A stretch of 64,000 bases of DNA from Pseudomonas sp. CC6-YY-74 (lineage in GTDB: Bacteria; Pseudomonadota; Gammaproteobacteria; Pseudomonadales; Pseudomonadaceae), in contig NZ_CP019947.1 of NCBI RefSeq assembly GCF_002025205.1, positions 441,501 to 505,500 on the forward strand, given 5' to 3'. The translations under genes were made by a program, and so were the position numbers. This document shows, in pieces, positions 23,537-32,666 of this stretch (the stretch's first letter is position 1; every line of letters begins with the position of its first letter). The notes under the pieces were generated by a model that worked only from the letters and a program-made list of their open reading frames with translations, made no database searches and was not told the DNA's origin.

Positions 23537-24425
23537 GTAGTTGGCTGGTTTTTTTCGGCCATAGTTGTGCCAGCAGCATGCCGGCGAGCATCAGCGCACA
23601 GCCGAAATAACCACGCAGTTGCAGCGCTTCGCCCAGTAGCCAGGCGCCGGCAATGGCGGCAAACACGGCTTCCAGCGAGAGGATGATCGCGGCATGCGAG
23701 GCGATCGCATGCTTTTGCGCCACCACCTGCAAGGTAAAGCCGATGGCCACGCCGAACAGGCCGCCATACAGAATCGCCGGGCCGGCGGCGATGATCGAGT
23801 CGAGGTGGATCTCCTCGAAGATCAGCGCCAACAGCAGGCTGATCAGCGCGCAGGTGGCGAATTGCACCACGGCCAGACGCAATGGGTCATGACGCCTGGC
23901 GAAAACCCCCACCAGCAGCACATGCACGGCCCAGACGAAGGCTCCAGCCAATTGCAGCCAGTCGCCGGAGGCGACCTGAAAGCCTTCGCCGACGCTGAGC
24001 AGAAACATGCCGAGCACCGCCAACGAGGCGCCCAGCCAGATGCCCAGCCCCGTCTTGTGGCCGAGCAGCAGGCCGAGCAGGGGCACGATGATCACGTACA
24101 GTCCGGTGATGAATCCGGCGTTGGTGACACTGGTGAAGAGCAAACCGACCTGCTGTAGATTGATCCCCAGGGCCAACGCCAAGCCCATCAGGCCACCACC
24201 CAGTAGCAGGTGGCGATTTAGCGGCGGAGGAGGTGTGCTGCGCGAGCGGCGCTCAAACAGCGGTAGCAGTGGCAGCAGAATCAATACCGCCAGGGCAAAA
24301 CGCAGGCCGCTGTAGAGCAATGGCCCTATCGAGTCCATGCCCAGGCGCTGGGCGACGAAGGCCGAGCCCCAGATCATGGCCGTCAGCAGCATCAAGAGGT
24401 CGGCGCGCAGGGCCTGGCTTCGCAT
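23472..24425 (-). CDS. EamA/DMT-superfamily exporter
   Basis: The 317-residue product has ten predicted membrane helices in two EamA halves (starting LLMLLTAMIWGSAFVAQRLGMD and, second half, LQLAGAFVWAVHVLLVGVFARR), with the usual SLEAVFAAIAGAWLLGE near the end. Members export amino acids or metabolites; the substrate cannot be told. ATG 24425 (MRSQALRADLLML) is preferred to a longer frame. The hydrophilic C-terminal tail (after LWPKK) is coded by the stretch overlapping the DTW gene. It is divergent from the erdR-like regulator. Confidence 0.85.
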   Translation of the reverse strand: MRSQALRADLLMLLTAMIWGSAFVAQRLGMDSIGPLLYSGLRFALAVLILLPLLPLFERRSRSTPPPPLNRHLLLGGGLMGLALALGINLQQVGLLFTSVTNAGFITGLYVIIVPLLGLLLGHKTGLGIWLGASLAVLGMFLLSVGEGFQVASGDWLQLAGAFVWAVHVLLVGVFARRHDPLRLAVVQFATCALISLLLALIFEEIHLDSIIAAGPAILYGGLFGVAIGFTLQVVAQKHAIASHAAIILSLEAVFAAIAGAWLLGEALQLRGYFGCALMLAGMLLAQLWPKKTSQLLTETSVNAGARRRPDQPRVEP

Positions 24426-24628
24426 AAAACAGTCTCGTTGGGCAAAAGTGCAGACTGTGCCGCAAAGCAACGCGCTTGACCACTCCGAGATCGCTCGGCA
24501 TGCTTGGCGCCGCCTTAGGCGCATTATGCAGTTGGCCGTGTACTATGCGCGGCTAATCGAGCGGTCTGTCGTGTTTTACCCGGCAGGCCTGCGCTAGCGG
24601 TACTCACATAACAAGAACAGGATCTGCA

Positions 24629-25279
24629 ATGGCCGCCTATGAAATCCTGATTGCCGACGATCATCCGCTATTTCGCAGTGCGCTTCTGCAGGCACTGACC
24701 CTGGGTCTTGGCCCGCAGTCTCGCCTGGTAGAGGCTGCCAGCATCGCCGAGTTGGAAGCCTGCCTGGCGCAGAAGTCAGATTGGGATCTGGTGTTACTCG
24801 ACCTCAATATGCCCGGTGCCTATGGTTTTTCCGGCTTGGCGTTGCTGCGCGGGCAATACCCGCAGGTACCCGTGGTGATGGTCTCGGCGCAGGAAGAGGT
24901 TAACGTGGTGGCGCGGGCACGCGAGTTTGGCGCGAGTGGTTTCATTCCCAAGTCCAGCTCTCTGGAGAGCATCCAGCAAGCCGTACAAGTGGTGCTCGAT
25001 GGTGATACCTGGTGGCCGGAGCAAACCGAGGAGGCTGCGCAGGTCTCTGCCGAAGCTAAAGCCGCCAGTGCCGGCCTGGCCAGTCTGACCCCGCAGCAGT
25101 TTCGCGTGTTGACCATGGTCTGCGACGGCTTGTTGAACAAGCAGATTGCCTACGAGTTAAGTGTTTCCGAGGCCACGGTAAAGGCGCATGTTACGGCGAT
25201 TTTCCGCAAGCTCGGTGTACGTACCCGCACCCAGGCGGCGCTGCTGTTGCAGCAGATGGAATCGATCCCCAGCAGTTGA
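24629..25279 (+). CDS. erdR: NarL/LuxR-type response regulator, ErdR-like
   Basis: A receiver domain (residues 1-120) shows the acidic pocket ADDHP, phospho-acceptor DLNMPG and lysine in IPKSSS. A LuxR-type helix-turn-helix follows (LTPQQFRVLTMVCDGLLNKQIAYELSVSEATVKAHVTAIFRKLGVRTR in segments). In P. aeruginosa the regulator beside dgkA is ErdR, which controls ethanol and acetate metabolism genes; the gene pair here matches that memory. No sensor kinase is nearby. ATG 24629 with a modest ribosome-binding site. The symbol rests on neighbourhood and similarity by eye. Confidence 0.75.
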   Translation: MAAYEILIADDHPLFRSALLQALTLGLGPQSRLVEAASIAELEACLAQKSDWDLVLLDLNMPGAYGFSGLALLRGQYPQVPVVMVSAQEEVNVVARAREFGASGFIPKSSSLESIQQAVQVVLDGDTWWPEQTEEAAQVSAEAKAASAGLASLTPQQFRVLTMVCDGLLNKQIAYELSVSEATVKAHVTAIFRKLGVRTRTQAALLLQQMESIPSS

Positions 25280-25400
25280 GCGCGCTCCTGATACAGGTTG
25301 CTCGCACGTGTCGCAGTCAAACCAGTAGGCGGCGTCGCTTTGCTTGTGCAGGTTTTAGTTCTCGTGCTGGCCGGCCATTTATAGTGTGGATAACCTTCTT

Positions 25401-25766
25401 ATGTCGCCATTCAAGGGCCAGACTGGCCTCAAGCGTATCGTTAATGCGGCGGGCTATTCGCTGGCGGGGTTGCGAGTCGCGATTGCCGGCGAAGCCGCAT
25501 TTCGTCAGTTGCTGCTGCTCAACCTGGTGATGATTCCGCTGGCGTTCTACAGCGACGTCAGTCGGGGCGAGCGCGCGTTGATGGTAGCTGTCTGCCTGTT
25601 GGCGTTGATCGTCGAACTGCTCAATTCGGCACTGGAGGCGGCGGTCGATCGGATCTCCCTGGAGCTGCATCCCTTGTCGAAAAACGCCAAGGACATGGGC
25701 AGCGCCGCGCAGTTCATGTCCCTGACGTTGATCGCCAGTGTCTGGGCGGTGATCCTGCTGGGCTAG
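25401..25766 (+). CDS. dgkA: Diacylglycerol kinase DgkA
   Basis: The 121-residue integral membrane protein has three helices and the DgkA signature ELLNSALEAAVDRISLELHPLSKNAKDMGSAA (in two pieces), with the catalytic glutamate and asparagine. It phosphorylates diacylglycerol to phosphatidic acid, recycling lipid left by periplasmic glucan synthesis. That links functionally to opgGH at 47.8-51.9 kb. ATG 25401 (MSPFKGQTGLKRI) is the standard start; a GTG at 25386 is possible but less likely. It follows the response-regulator gene in the same direction. Confidence 0.92.
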   Translation: MSPFKGQTGLKRIVNAAGYSLAGLRVAIAGEAAFRQLLLLNLVMIPLAFYSDVSRGERALMVAVCLLALIVELLNSALEAAVDRISLELHPLSKNAKDMGSAAQFMSLTLIASVWAVILLG

Positions 25767-25814
25767 GCGCCGGTGAAGCTACCGCTGGCCGCGCAACGTT
25801 GTGGCGGCAGAACT

Positions 25815-26741
25815 TCAGGCAATGTTTGGCAGCACTATCTCATCGCTGCGTCTGACCCCGACAGTCAGCTCCCGGCATAGCTCGATGAATTCACGCATGG
25901 CGGCGCTCTGGTACTTCTGTTTGTGCCAGATGAAGTAGAACTGCCTGCGCAGATCCAGGCTTGGGGTTTCCACGGCCACCAGGCTGCCGCGGCGAAAGGC
26001 GTCGCGCAGGGCCAGGCGCGAGATGCAGCCGATACCCAGCCCCGACTCCACCGCACGCTTGATCGCCTCGGTGTGCTCAAGCTCCAGGCAGATATTCAAC
26101 GCCTCCGGGTGGTGTCGCATGGCCTGGTCGAAGGTCAGGCGGGTGCCCGAGCCCTGCTCACGAAGAATCCAGGCCTCGCGGGTCAGTTCCGCCAAGCTGG
26201 CCTCGCCGCGTTTGGCCAGCGGGTGCTGCGGTGCGCAGAACACCACCAGCTCATCCTCGACCCAAGGCTGCACTTCGATATCCGGGTGCTGGCAATCGCC
26301 TTCGATCATCCCCAGGTCCAACTCATACTGAGCGATTTGCTGCACGACGTGAGCGGTGTTGTGCACCTGCAGTTTCACCCGGCACTCCGGGTGGCGTTGC
26401 ATGAAACGGCCTATTAGCAAGGTTGCCAAGTAGTTACCCACCGTCAGGGTGGCACCGACATTGAGTGAGCCGAAGCCGCTCTTGCCGATCAACAGGCGTT
26501 CGATTTCCTTGGCTTGATCGAGCAAGGCCACCGCTTGCGGCAGCAGTTGCTGGCCCAGGGAGTTGAGACGCAGGCGCTTGCCTGCGCGGTCGAACAGTTG
26601 GCAGCCGGATTGGCGCTCCAGTTCGCTCAGCGAGGTGCTGGTTGCCGACTGCGACAGCGCCAACGCCTCGGCCGCGCGCGAGACGCTCTGCTGCTGGGCG
26701 GCGATGACGAATACCTGGAGTTGTCTAAGCGTAAATCGCAT
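25815..26741 (-). CDS. finR: LysR-family regulator FinR
   Basis: The 308-residue product has a LysR winged helix at the N-terminus (LRQLQVFVIAAQQQSVSRAAEALALSQSATSTSLSELERQ in parts) and an effector domain of periplasmic-binding fold. It is divergent from fpr, the arrangement of FinR, which activates the ferredoxin-NADP reductase gene in P. putida under oxidative stress. The 115-base intergenic gap is AT-rich with ATATC/GATAT inverted repeats suitable for binding. Length and start are normal. Confidence 0.88.
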   Translation of the reverse strand: MRFTLRQLQVFVIAAQQQSVSRAAEALALSQSATSTSLSELERQSGCQLFDRAGKRLRLNSLGQQLLPQAVALLDQAKEIERLLIGKSGFGSLNVGATLTVGNYLATLLIGRFMQRHPECRVKLQVHNTAHVVQQIAQYELDLGMIEGDCQHPDIEVQPWVEDELVVFCAPQHPLAKRGEASLAELTREAWILREQGSGTRLTFDQAMRHHPEALNICLELEHTEAIKRAVESGLGIGCISRLALRDAFRRGSLVAVETPSLDLRRQFYFIWHKQKYQSAAMREFIELCRELTVGVRRSDEIVLPNIA

Positions 26742-26856
26742 ATCTATATAACCGATATTCTATATCTTGATAATCAACTTAACAGATATTCTGCCTCCGC
26801 TTAGAATGCCGTGCAATCACCCGCGATCGGTGCCGCGACTTTCCGAGGAAGCCTGC
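26740..26856. promoter_or_regulatory. finR-fpr divergent promoter region
   Basis: An AT-rich gap holds ATATC-N9-GATAT (26740-26758), a LysR-type dyad, and a further GATAT at 26785-26789. It separates two divergent start codons, so it should contain both promoters and the FinR site. GAGGAA before 26857 is the fpr ribosome-binding site. Confidence 0.6.
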
Positions 26857-27636
26857 ATGAGTAATCTAAACGTCGAGCGTGTGCTCAGCGTCCATCATTG
26901 GAACGATACCCTGTTCAGTTTCAAGACCACCCGCAATCCGGGTCTGCGTTTTGATAACGGTCAGTTCGTGATGATCGGTCTGCAGCAGGATACTGGGCGT
27001 CCGTTGATGCGTGCCTACTCGATCGCCAGCCCGAACTATGAAGAGCATCTGGAGTTCTTCAGCATCAAGGTGCAGGACGGCCCGCTGACTTCGCAGCTGC
27101 AGCACCTCAAACCAGGCGACGAGCTGATGGTCAGCCGCAAACCGACAGGCACCTTGGTACTCGACGACCTGTTGCCGGGCAAGCACCTGTACCTGCTTAG
27201 CACGGGCACGGGCCTGGCACCCTTCATGAGCGTGATCCAGGACCCGGAAACCTACGAGCGCTACGAGAAAATCGTGCTGGTGCATGGCGTGCGTTACGTC
27301 AACGAAGTGGCCTACCGTGAGTTCATCACCGAGCACCTGCCGCAGAACGAATACTTCGGCGATGCCTTGAAGAGCAAGCTGATCTACTACCCGACTGTGA
27401 CCCGTGAAGAGTTCGAGAACCAGGGCCGCCTGACCGACCTGATGCGCAGCGGCAAGTTATTCCGCGATATCGGCCTGCCGCCGATCAACCCGCAGGACGA
27501 CCGCGCGATGATCTGCGGCAGCCCGAGCATGCTCGACGAGACCGCCGCCGTACTCAACAGCTTCGGCCTGAAAATCTCCCCGCGCATGGGCGAGCCGGGC
27601 GATTACCTGATCGAGCGCGCCTTCGTCGAGAAGTAA
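26857..27636 (+). CDS. fpr: Ferredoxin-NADP(+) reductase
   Basis: ATG 26857 (MSNLNVERVLSVHHW) after CCGAGGAAG. The 259-residue flavoprotein shows the FAD-binding RAYSIASPNYEEHLEFFSIKV, the NADP-binding STGTGLAPFMSVIQD and C-terminal CGSPSMLDET, and ends in FVEK as bacterial subclass Fpr proteins do. It exchanges electrons between NADPH and ferredoxin or flavodoxin, supporting Fe-S repair and haem degradation. Divergent from finR. A strong terminator follows at 27671. Confidence 0.95.
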   Translation: MSNLNVERVLSVHHWNDTLFSFKTTRNPGLRFDNGQFVMIGLQQDTGRPLMRAYSIASPNYEEHLEFFSIKVQDGPLTSQLQHLKPGDELMVSRKPTGTLVLDDLLPGKHLYLLSTGTGLAPFMSVIQDPETYERYEKIVLVHGVRYVNEVAYREFITEHLPQNEYFGDALKSKLIYYPTVTREEFENQGRLTDLMRSGKLFRDIGLPPINPQDDRAMICGSPSMLDETAAVLNSFGLKISPRMGEPGDYLIERAFVEK

Positions 27637-27670
27637 GCTCCAGGGTCTTATGCAAAGGCTCGCTGCACCA

Positions 27671-27710
27671 AAAATCCCGCTCACTTGATTCAAGTGGACG
27701 GGATTTTTTT
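27671..27710. terminator. Strong terminator after fpr
   Basis: AAAATCCCG pairs with CGGGATTTT around an inner TCACTTG/CAAGTGGA stem, followed by seven T residues. The A-run on the left makes it usable from the minus strand as well, where the diguanylate cyclase gene ends at 27862. Confidence 0.85.
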
Positions 27711-27861
27711 GTACTTGGATGAAAATCGGGGAGGCATCCACTGCCGACAAATCGCTCCCGGATTGCAGTGGAACTCCGCGTTGCATTCCTGGCGGATGCC
27801 CGCGCCGGGCGAATCCGCCAGGTCGGACCAATCATTCAGTTCGCTGTCGGGCAGGGCGATT

Positions 27862-29229
27862 CTAGTTGGGAGTTGGGTCGAGTGTGATCTGGAAGCGATT
27901 GCCGCCGCTTTTCTTCGCTGCATACATGGCGTTGTCGGCATGATTGAGCAACTGTTGTGCATCAATACCGTGCTGCGGATAAAAGGCTACCCCGATGCTC
28001 GGCAGAATCATGTGCGCCTGACCATTCAGGTCGAATGGCTGGTTGAGTGCCAAGCGGATTTTCTCGGCGACCAGCACGGCATGATCCGGCGAGTGGAAGT
28101 CTTCGAGCAGCACCACGAATTCGTCGCCACCCAGACGTGCGACCGTATCCGATTCGCGCACGCATTGCCTGAGGCGCTTGGCAACCAGTTGCAGCAGGAG
28201 GTCGCCGATGGTGTGGCCGAACGTATCGTTGACCTGCTTGAATTTGTCCAAATCGAGAAACAGCAGCGACAGCTGCGTTCGCTCCCGGCGTGTCCTGGTC
28301 AGTGCGGTGTGCAAGCGGTCGTAGAGCAGGGCGCGGTTAGGCAGTTGGGTCAGTTGGTCGTATTGGGCCATGAACTGCAAGCGACTGAGCATCTGCTGGC
28401 GCTCGATGGCTGTCGCGATCTGGGTCGAGACGAATTGCAGCAGTTCCTTGTCCTTGTCGGTGTAGCGCGCTCCGTGGGTATAACTCTGGACCACCAAGGC
28501 GCCAATGGTGCCGTTGTGCGAGGTGAGGGGCACGCCCAGCCAATACAGTGAAGCGCAGTCGATCGCCTGCACATGCTCGGGCAGGGTCGTCAGCGTTTCT
28601 GGTGAGAGCAGCAAGGTCTGCCCGGTGCGGATGATTTCCGCGCTGAGTGTGGGAGTCGCCAGATTGTGCGGAGCTGGGGCCTGATAGCGCTCGTCGATAT
28701 GGTAGGGAAAGCTCAGCTGGTCGTTCTGTTCATCGTAAAGAACCACGGAAAAGTTGATGGCCGGTAACAGCTGGCCGACGATCGAGTGAACTTTCTCGAA
28801 CAGGCTGGGTAGATCCTTGGCCAGGTGCGCCGCTTCGGAGATGGCATAGAGCGCTGCTTGCATCGACTCGCTGTGTTTACGCTCGCTAACGTCATGGGCC
28901 ACGGCAATCCGCAGTTGATCGTCCGCCGACCAGCGGGCCGACCACATGATGTGGGCGATCTGCCCATCCTTGCGCACATAGCGATTCTCAAAATTGGGCT
29001 TGCTGGTGCCCGACATAACTTCGCTTGCCGCTTGCAGCGTCCTGGCGCGATCTTCTGGTAACACCAGTTCGATCATGCTCCTGCCGACCATTTCCTCGGC
29101 CGTATACCCAAAGATCCGTTCGCAGGCGGCACTGACAAAAACAAAGCATCCCTCTTGGTCGACTACGCAAATGGCATCGAGCAGAAGGTCAACAAGGTTA
29201 CCTGATGGGACGTAAGGCTTTTTATTCAT
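27862..29229 (-). CDS. PAS-GAF-GGDEF diguanylate cyclase
   Basis: The 455-residue protein has a PAS domain (about residues 10-115, with FVSAACERIFGYTAEEMVGRS), a GAF domain (about 130-285) and a GGDEF domain with an intact active site RLGGDEF. An allosteric I-site RESD lies five residues before it, so the enzyme should make cyclic di-GMP and be feedback inhibited. No membrane helix or signal peptide is visible; it is likely cytosolic. ATG 29229 starts the frame; no partner gene adjoins. The signal sensed is unknown. Confidence 0.92.
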   Translation of the reverse strand: MNKKPYVPSGNLVDLLLDAICVVDQEGCFVFVSAACERIFGYTAEEMVGRSMIELVLPEDRARTLQAASEVMSGTSKPNFENRYVRKDGQIAHIMWSARWSADDQLRIAVAHDVSERKHSESMQAALYAISEAAHLAKDLPSLFEKVHSIVGQLLPAINFSVVLYDEQNDQLSFPYHIDERYQAPAPHNLATPTLSAEIIRTGQTLLLSPETLTTLPEHVQAIDCASLYWLGVPLTSHNGTIGALVVQSYTHGARYTDKDKELLQFVSTQIATAIERQQMLSRLQFMAQYDQLTQLPNRALLYDRLHTALTRTRRERTQLSLLFLDLDKFKQVNDTFGHTIGDLLLQLVAKRLRQCVRESDTVARLGGDEFVVLLEDFHSPDHAVLVAEKIRLALNQPFDLNGQAHMILPSIGVAFYPQHGIDAQQLLNHADNAMYAAKKSGGNRFQITLDPTPN

Positions 29230-29459
29230 AAGGTAAATTATTGATTCTCGGAATCAGCCATGACCTGCGGGGAAGTGTGAAGATGTGCCGACAGGTGGTG
29301 CCCATGAGTCAACTTTAGTCGTAGCCCAAGTACTGCGGAAGCAATACTTCAATCAAAATGCCTAGCGGCTTCGCGCGGGCGAGTGATTACCTTGGGTTCG
29401 ACAGGTCCCGCAGGTCAAGAGCATCTGATGCGATGGCTGCCTTGCCTTAACTGACGCAC

Positions 29460-30152
29460 TCAGGTCGCCACCACTTCCAGCACGCAGATATTTCCCGGTT
29501 CCGGGTAGTGCCAACGCACATCGACATCCCACAAACGCGTGCCGTAGCGCCGTTCGGGCGATGGCACCTGATAGGCCGGGCGCGGATCCTGGGCCAGGCA
29601 TTGCTCGATCAGTTCGACCAGCGGCTGGTCGAGGCGCAGGCCGTGGCTGCGCGCCTGGCTGAGGGCAGCGTCTCGCCATTGCACCTCGATCAACAGCGGA
29701 GCACCGTCGGCGATGCGGTTATAGGCACTGGCGACGCTGTCGGCATAGGGCACGTAGGGTTTGATATCCAGCACCGGTGTGCCGTCGAGCAAATCGATCC
29801 CCGATAGCCAGAGCCTGCCCGCTTCGACCTTGTCCAGTTTGACCACCGATTGCCCGATGCCGTTGGGGCGGTGGGTGGCGCGGGTGGCGAACACCCCTAC
29901 CGATTTATTCCCACCCAGGCGCGGTGGACGCACTTTCAGGCGTGGCTGGTCTTCCAGTGCCTGGTGGAACAGAAACAGCAGCCAGACATGGCTGACCTGC
30001 TCCAGGCCCTGCACCGCTTCGCCCGTATCGAAGGGGGCGACCAGTTCCAGCACACCACGGGCAGCCGGTGCCAACTGTGGCTGACGGGGAATGGCGAATT
30101 TCTCCTTGAAACAGGAGCGGACGAAACCGATGGGCGAAACGGAGTAGGGCAT
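29460..30152 (-). CDS. trmO: tRNA (N6-threonylcarbamoyladenosine37-N6) methyltransferase TrmO
   Basis: The protein has the TrmO/TsaA barrel: YSVSPIGFVRSCFKEKFAIPRQPQL, HVWLLFLFHQ, VGVFATRATHRPNGIGQSVVKL and DGTPVLDIKPYVPYADS. It methylates t6A37 of certain tRNAs using S-adenosylmethionine. The C-terminal part (LRLDQPLVELIEQCLAQDPRPAYQ) matches the full-length bacterial form. ATG 30152 gives 230 residues starting MPYSVSPIGF; ATG 30185 would add 11 residues and cannot be excluded. Confidence 0.9.
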   Translation of the reverse strand: MPYSVSPIGFVRSCFKEKFAIPRQPQLAPAARGVLELVAPFDTGEAVQGLEQVSHVWLLFLFHQALEDQPRLKVRPPRLGGNKSVGVFATRATHRPNGIGQSVVKLDKVEAGRLWLSGIDLLDGTPVLDIKPYVPYADSVASAYNRIADGAPLLIEVQWRDAALSQARSHGLRLDQPLVELIEQCLAQDPRPAYQVPSPERRYGTRLWDVDVRWHYPEPGNICVLEVVAT

Positions 30153-30218
30153 GGGCAAGCGACTGGCAGTGGCGAGGAGGGCCATCTTACCCGCAATACG
30201 CGGCGGCCTTAAGTCACC

Positions 30219-31016
30219 CTAGCCAAGCAGAAGTGCCATTCCCCAGACAAATAACACTAGCCCGGCGATGCGACCGAGCCAGATGCCGCCGGGCAGCAGC
30301 TTTTCCAGCAGCACATAGACGCCGATCAATGCTGCCCACAGCAGGTTCATCACTCCGCCGACAAACAGCAGGCCCATCAGCATCCAGCAGCAGCCCAGGC
30401 AGTAGAGGCCATGCTTCAGGCCCATGGACCAACCACCGACCACACCGGAGCGCCAGTGACCGAGGAGGAACTGCACCGGTCCGCGACAATGCGCGAGGCA
30501 GGCCGACTTGCCCGGTAGCCACTGGTAGGCGCCGGCCCCCATCAGCAGGGCCGCGCCAAGCCACTGACTCTGGCTGCGCATCTGCGGGCTGAGTAGGGTC
30601 AGGCGATCCAGGCCCCATTGCAGGGCAGTGGCGATCAGGCTGAAGCCGCTCCACACCAACAGATAGGCCAGGCAGAACAGCAGCAGCGCCAGGTGCCGTT
30701 GAGGGGGCGTCATATAGCGGCGCAACATCTGCTGGTAGAGCAGGATCATCGGCAGGGCGCTCGGCAGCATCATGCCGACCATCATTACCGACCACATCGC
30801 CAGCATCAGCAGCGCATCGGCCAGGCTCCAAGGCATCGGCATGCCCGCCATGGCCATATCGACCATGGCGTTCGGCGTGGCCATGCTCGCAGCCATGCGG
30901 AACAACAGCAGCCAGGCGATGCCGGTCAACGCCAGCAGGCTCAGTAGCGTCAGCCATTGTTCCTTGCCCAGTGGCCAGTAGGGCACGCGTCGGTGTTGCT
31001 GGTCGGCGAGCTGCAC
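30219..31016 (-). CDS. DUF2182 membrane protein
   Basis: The 265-residue product has about seven membrane helices and the DUF2182 features MWSVMMVGMMLPSALPMILLY, PGKSACLAHCRGP and LKHGLYCLGCCWMLM, with several cysteines, histidines and methionines that could bind a metal. A GTG at 31016, two bases after the DUF1326 stop, is the likely start, implying coupled translation. It pairs with DUF1326 in an operon; the pair is often annotated as metal-binding, but no function is established. Confidence 0.85.
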   Translation of the reverse strand: MQLADQQHRRVPYWPLGKEQWLTLLSLLALTGIAWLLLFRMAASMATPNAMVDMAMAGMPMPWSLADALLMLAMWSVMMVGMMLPSALPMILLYQQMLRRYMTPPQRHLALLLFCLAYLLVWSGFSLIATALQWGLDRLTLLSPQMRSQSQWLGAALLMGAGAYQWLPGKSACLAHCRGPVQFLLGHWRSGVVGGWSMGLKHGLYCLGCCWMLMGLLFVGGVMNLLWAALIGVYVLLEKLLPGGIWLGRIAGLVLFVWGMALLLG

Positions 31017-31018
31017 CT

Positions 31019-31654
31019 TCAGCGCACCACCCCTTGCCCGGTGAAATGCAGTCGGGCGAAGTGACCATGACTGTTCTGCGCAGCGATCTTGATCGCGCCC
31101 TGAGTCTGGTAGGTGCCACTGGCTACCTGCGCTTCGGTGAACTCGAAGCCTTTGGGCAGGACTATTCGCGCTTCCTGAGGTTCACCGGTCACCGGGTTGC
31201 GAATCGGTTCGCCTTTGACTTCAAGTATCCCGGCGATGCGGGTGTGGGCTTCGCGCTTATCCACGTCTACTGCCAACTCGATGGGCACAAACTGCGGTTC
31301 GAGCATCTCACTGATGGTACTGGCAAATACCGAAAACACCGTGGCGCCTGGCTCGGTGTCTTCGCCAGAGAGAATGTGCAGCAACGCCTCACGCTGCTCC
31401 GGGGTGGCCTTGTCCTCGATGAATGCCTGGCAGCGGCCACTGCCTTGGTGGATTGCGCCGGGCCAGGCAAAGGTGGCGACCCAGCACAGGCCGTCCAGCT
31501 TGACCTCGTTGTAGTGGCCCTGGTCGATGCGCATCGACACCACGGCCTCGCAGTTGCCGTGGCTAGGTAGGGCGCTGAATTGGCAGGGACAGCCCCAATC
31601 GCAGTTGCAGGTGGCAAATTCGGCGCCCTGCATACGCCAGTCAGCCATGCTCAT
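31019..31654 (-). CDS. DUF1326-domain protein
   Basis: The 211-residue cytosolic protein starts MSMADWRMQGAEFATCNCDWGCPCQF, with the clustered cysteines (CNCDWGCPC) that define DUF1326 and look like a metal site. The remainder is beta-rich. AAGGAG lies eight bases before ATG 31654. It is the first gene of a two-gene operon with the DUF2182 membrane protein, two bases apart. The fixed partnership suggests one metal- or redox-linked membrane system; this is inference. Confidence 0.85.
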   Translation of the reverse strand: MSMADWRMQGAEFATCNCDWGCPCQFSALPSHGNCEAVVSMRIDQGHYNEVKLDGLCWVATFAWPGAIHQGSGRCQAFIEDKATPEQREALLHILSGEDTEPGATVFSVFASTISEMLEPQFVPIELAVDVDKREAHTRIAGILEVKGEPIRNPVTGEPQEARIVLPKGFEFTEAQVASGTYQTQGAIKIAAQNSHGHFARLHFTGQGVVR

Positions 31655-31777
31655 GGCCTTTGCTCCTTGCCGCAGGCGCGGCTTCAGGTGCGGTTACCCC
31701 AAACAGTAAAACTAGCAGAGCCGTCGGTGGCCGGGCGGCGCGCCAGACCAGCGGCCGCACGTGTTGGCAAAGTTGAC

Positions 31778-32548
31778 TCAGAGGCTGAAGCCGCCATCAA
31801 TGGGGATAATGTTGCCGGTCATGTAGGCGCCGGCAGTACTGGCCAGGCTGATCGCCAGGGCAGCCATTTCTTCCTCGCGGCCCCAGCGCTTCATCGGAAT
31901 CAGCGCGGTATCCTCGGCCATGGCCGCTTCATCCTGGGCGATGTGCTGGGTCATCTTGCTCGGAAAGCGCCCCGGCGCAATCACGTTGATGTTGATGTGC
32001 TGGCCGACCAGTTCGCGGGCAAGCATGCGCGACAGTTGATGCAGTGCGGCCTTGCTCGGGCCATAGGCGTAGGCGTCTTCGCCATGGGAGGTGATGCCGG
32101 CTACCGAACCGATATTGATCACCCGCGCCGGATTGGTCGCCGAGCCGGCCTTGCGCAGCAATGGCAGCAACTGCTGGATGCAGCTGAACACCGAGGTCAC
32201 GTTGAGCTGCATGACTTTTTCCCAGCCCTTGACCGGGTAGGACTCAAGCGGCGCGCCCCAGGTGGTACCGGCATTGTTGACCAGGATGTCGAGCTGGCCG
32301 ATTTCGCCTGTCAGTTGCGCGGCCAGTGCCTGCACGCCTTCCTCGCTGGCCAGGTTGGCGGCGAGGCCGTGGCACGTGCCAAAGGCTGAGAGTTCGGCGG
32401 CGGTTTGCGCGCAGGCCTCGCCGTCACGGGCACATACATAGACAGTCGCACCGGCCTCGAGGAAGGCCTTGGCGATCATCTTGCCGATACCGCGGGTGCC
32501 ACCGGTTACCAGCGCGGTGCGGCCTTGCAGGGAGAAGTAGGGGTGCAT
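31778..32548 (-). CDS. rhlG: RhlG-like short-chain dehydrogenase/reductase
   Basis: The 256-residue SDR protein has the NADP-binding TGGTRGIG, NNAG, the catalytic serine in NIGSVAG and Tyr/Lys in YGPSKAA. MHPYFSLQGRTALVTGG, AYGPSKAALHQLSRMLA and GNIIPIDGGFSL closely follow my memory of P. aeruginosa RhlG, an NADPH-dependent beta-ketoacyl reductase first linked to rhamnolipid lipid supply, although that role has been questioned. No rhlAB genes are in the window. Cytosolic, single-gene unit. Confidence 0.82.
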   Translation of the reverse strand: MHPYFSLQGRTALVTGGTRGIGKMIAKAFLEAGATVYVCARDGEACAQTAAELSAFGTCHGLAANLASEEGVQALAAQLTGEIGQLDILVNNAGTTWGAPLESYPVKGWEKVMQLNVTSVFSCIQQLLPLLRKAGSATNPARVINIGSVAGITSHGEDAYAYGPSKAALHQLSRMLARELVGQHININVIAPGRFPSKMTQHIAQDEAAMAEDTALIPMKRWGREEEMAALAISLASTAGAYMTGNIIPIDGGFSL

Positions 32549-32666
32549 GGCGAATCCTCTTGGGGGATGAATGCCATTACCCTAAACGCCCGGCCTGCCA
32601 ACGGCAGGCATTATTGCGCCTGGGAATGCAGCGCCATGAGCCATGCGCCGCTCCCTCAGCTGAGGT

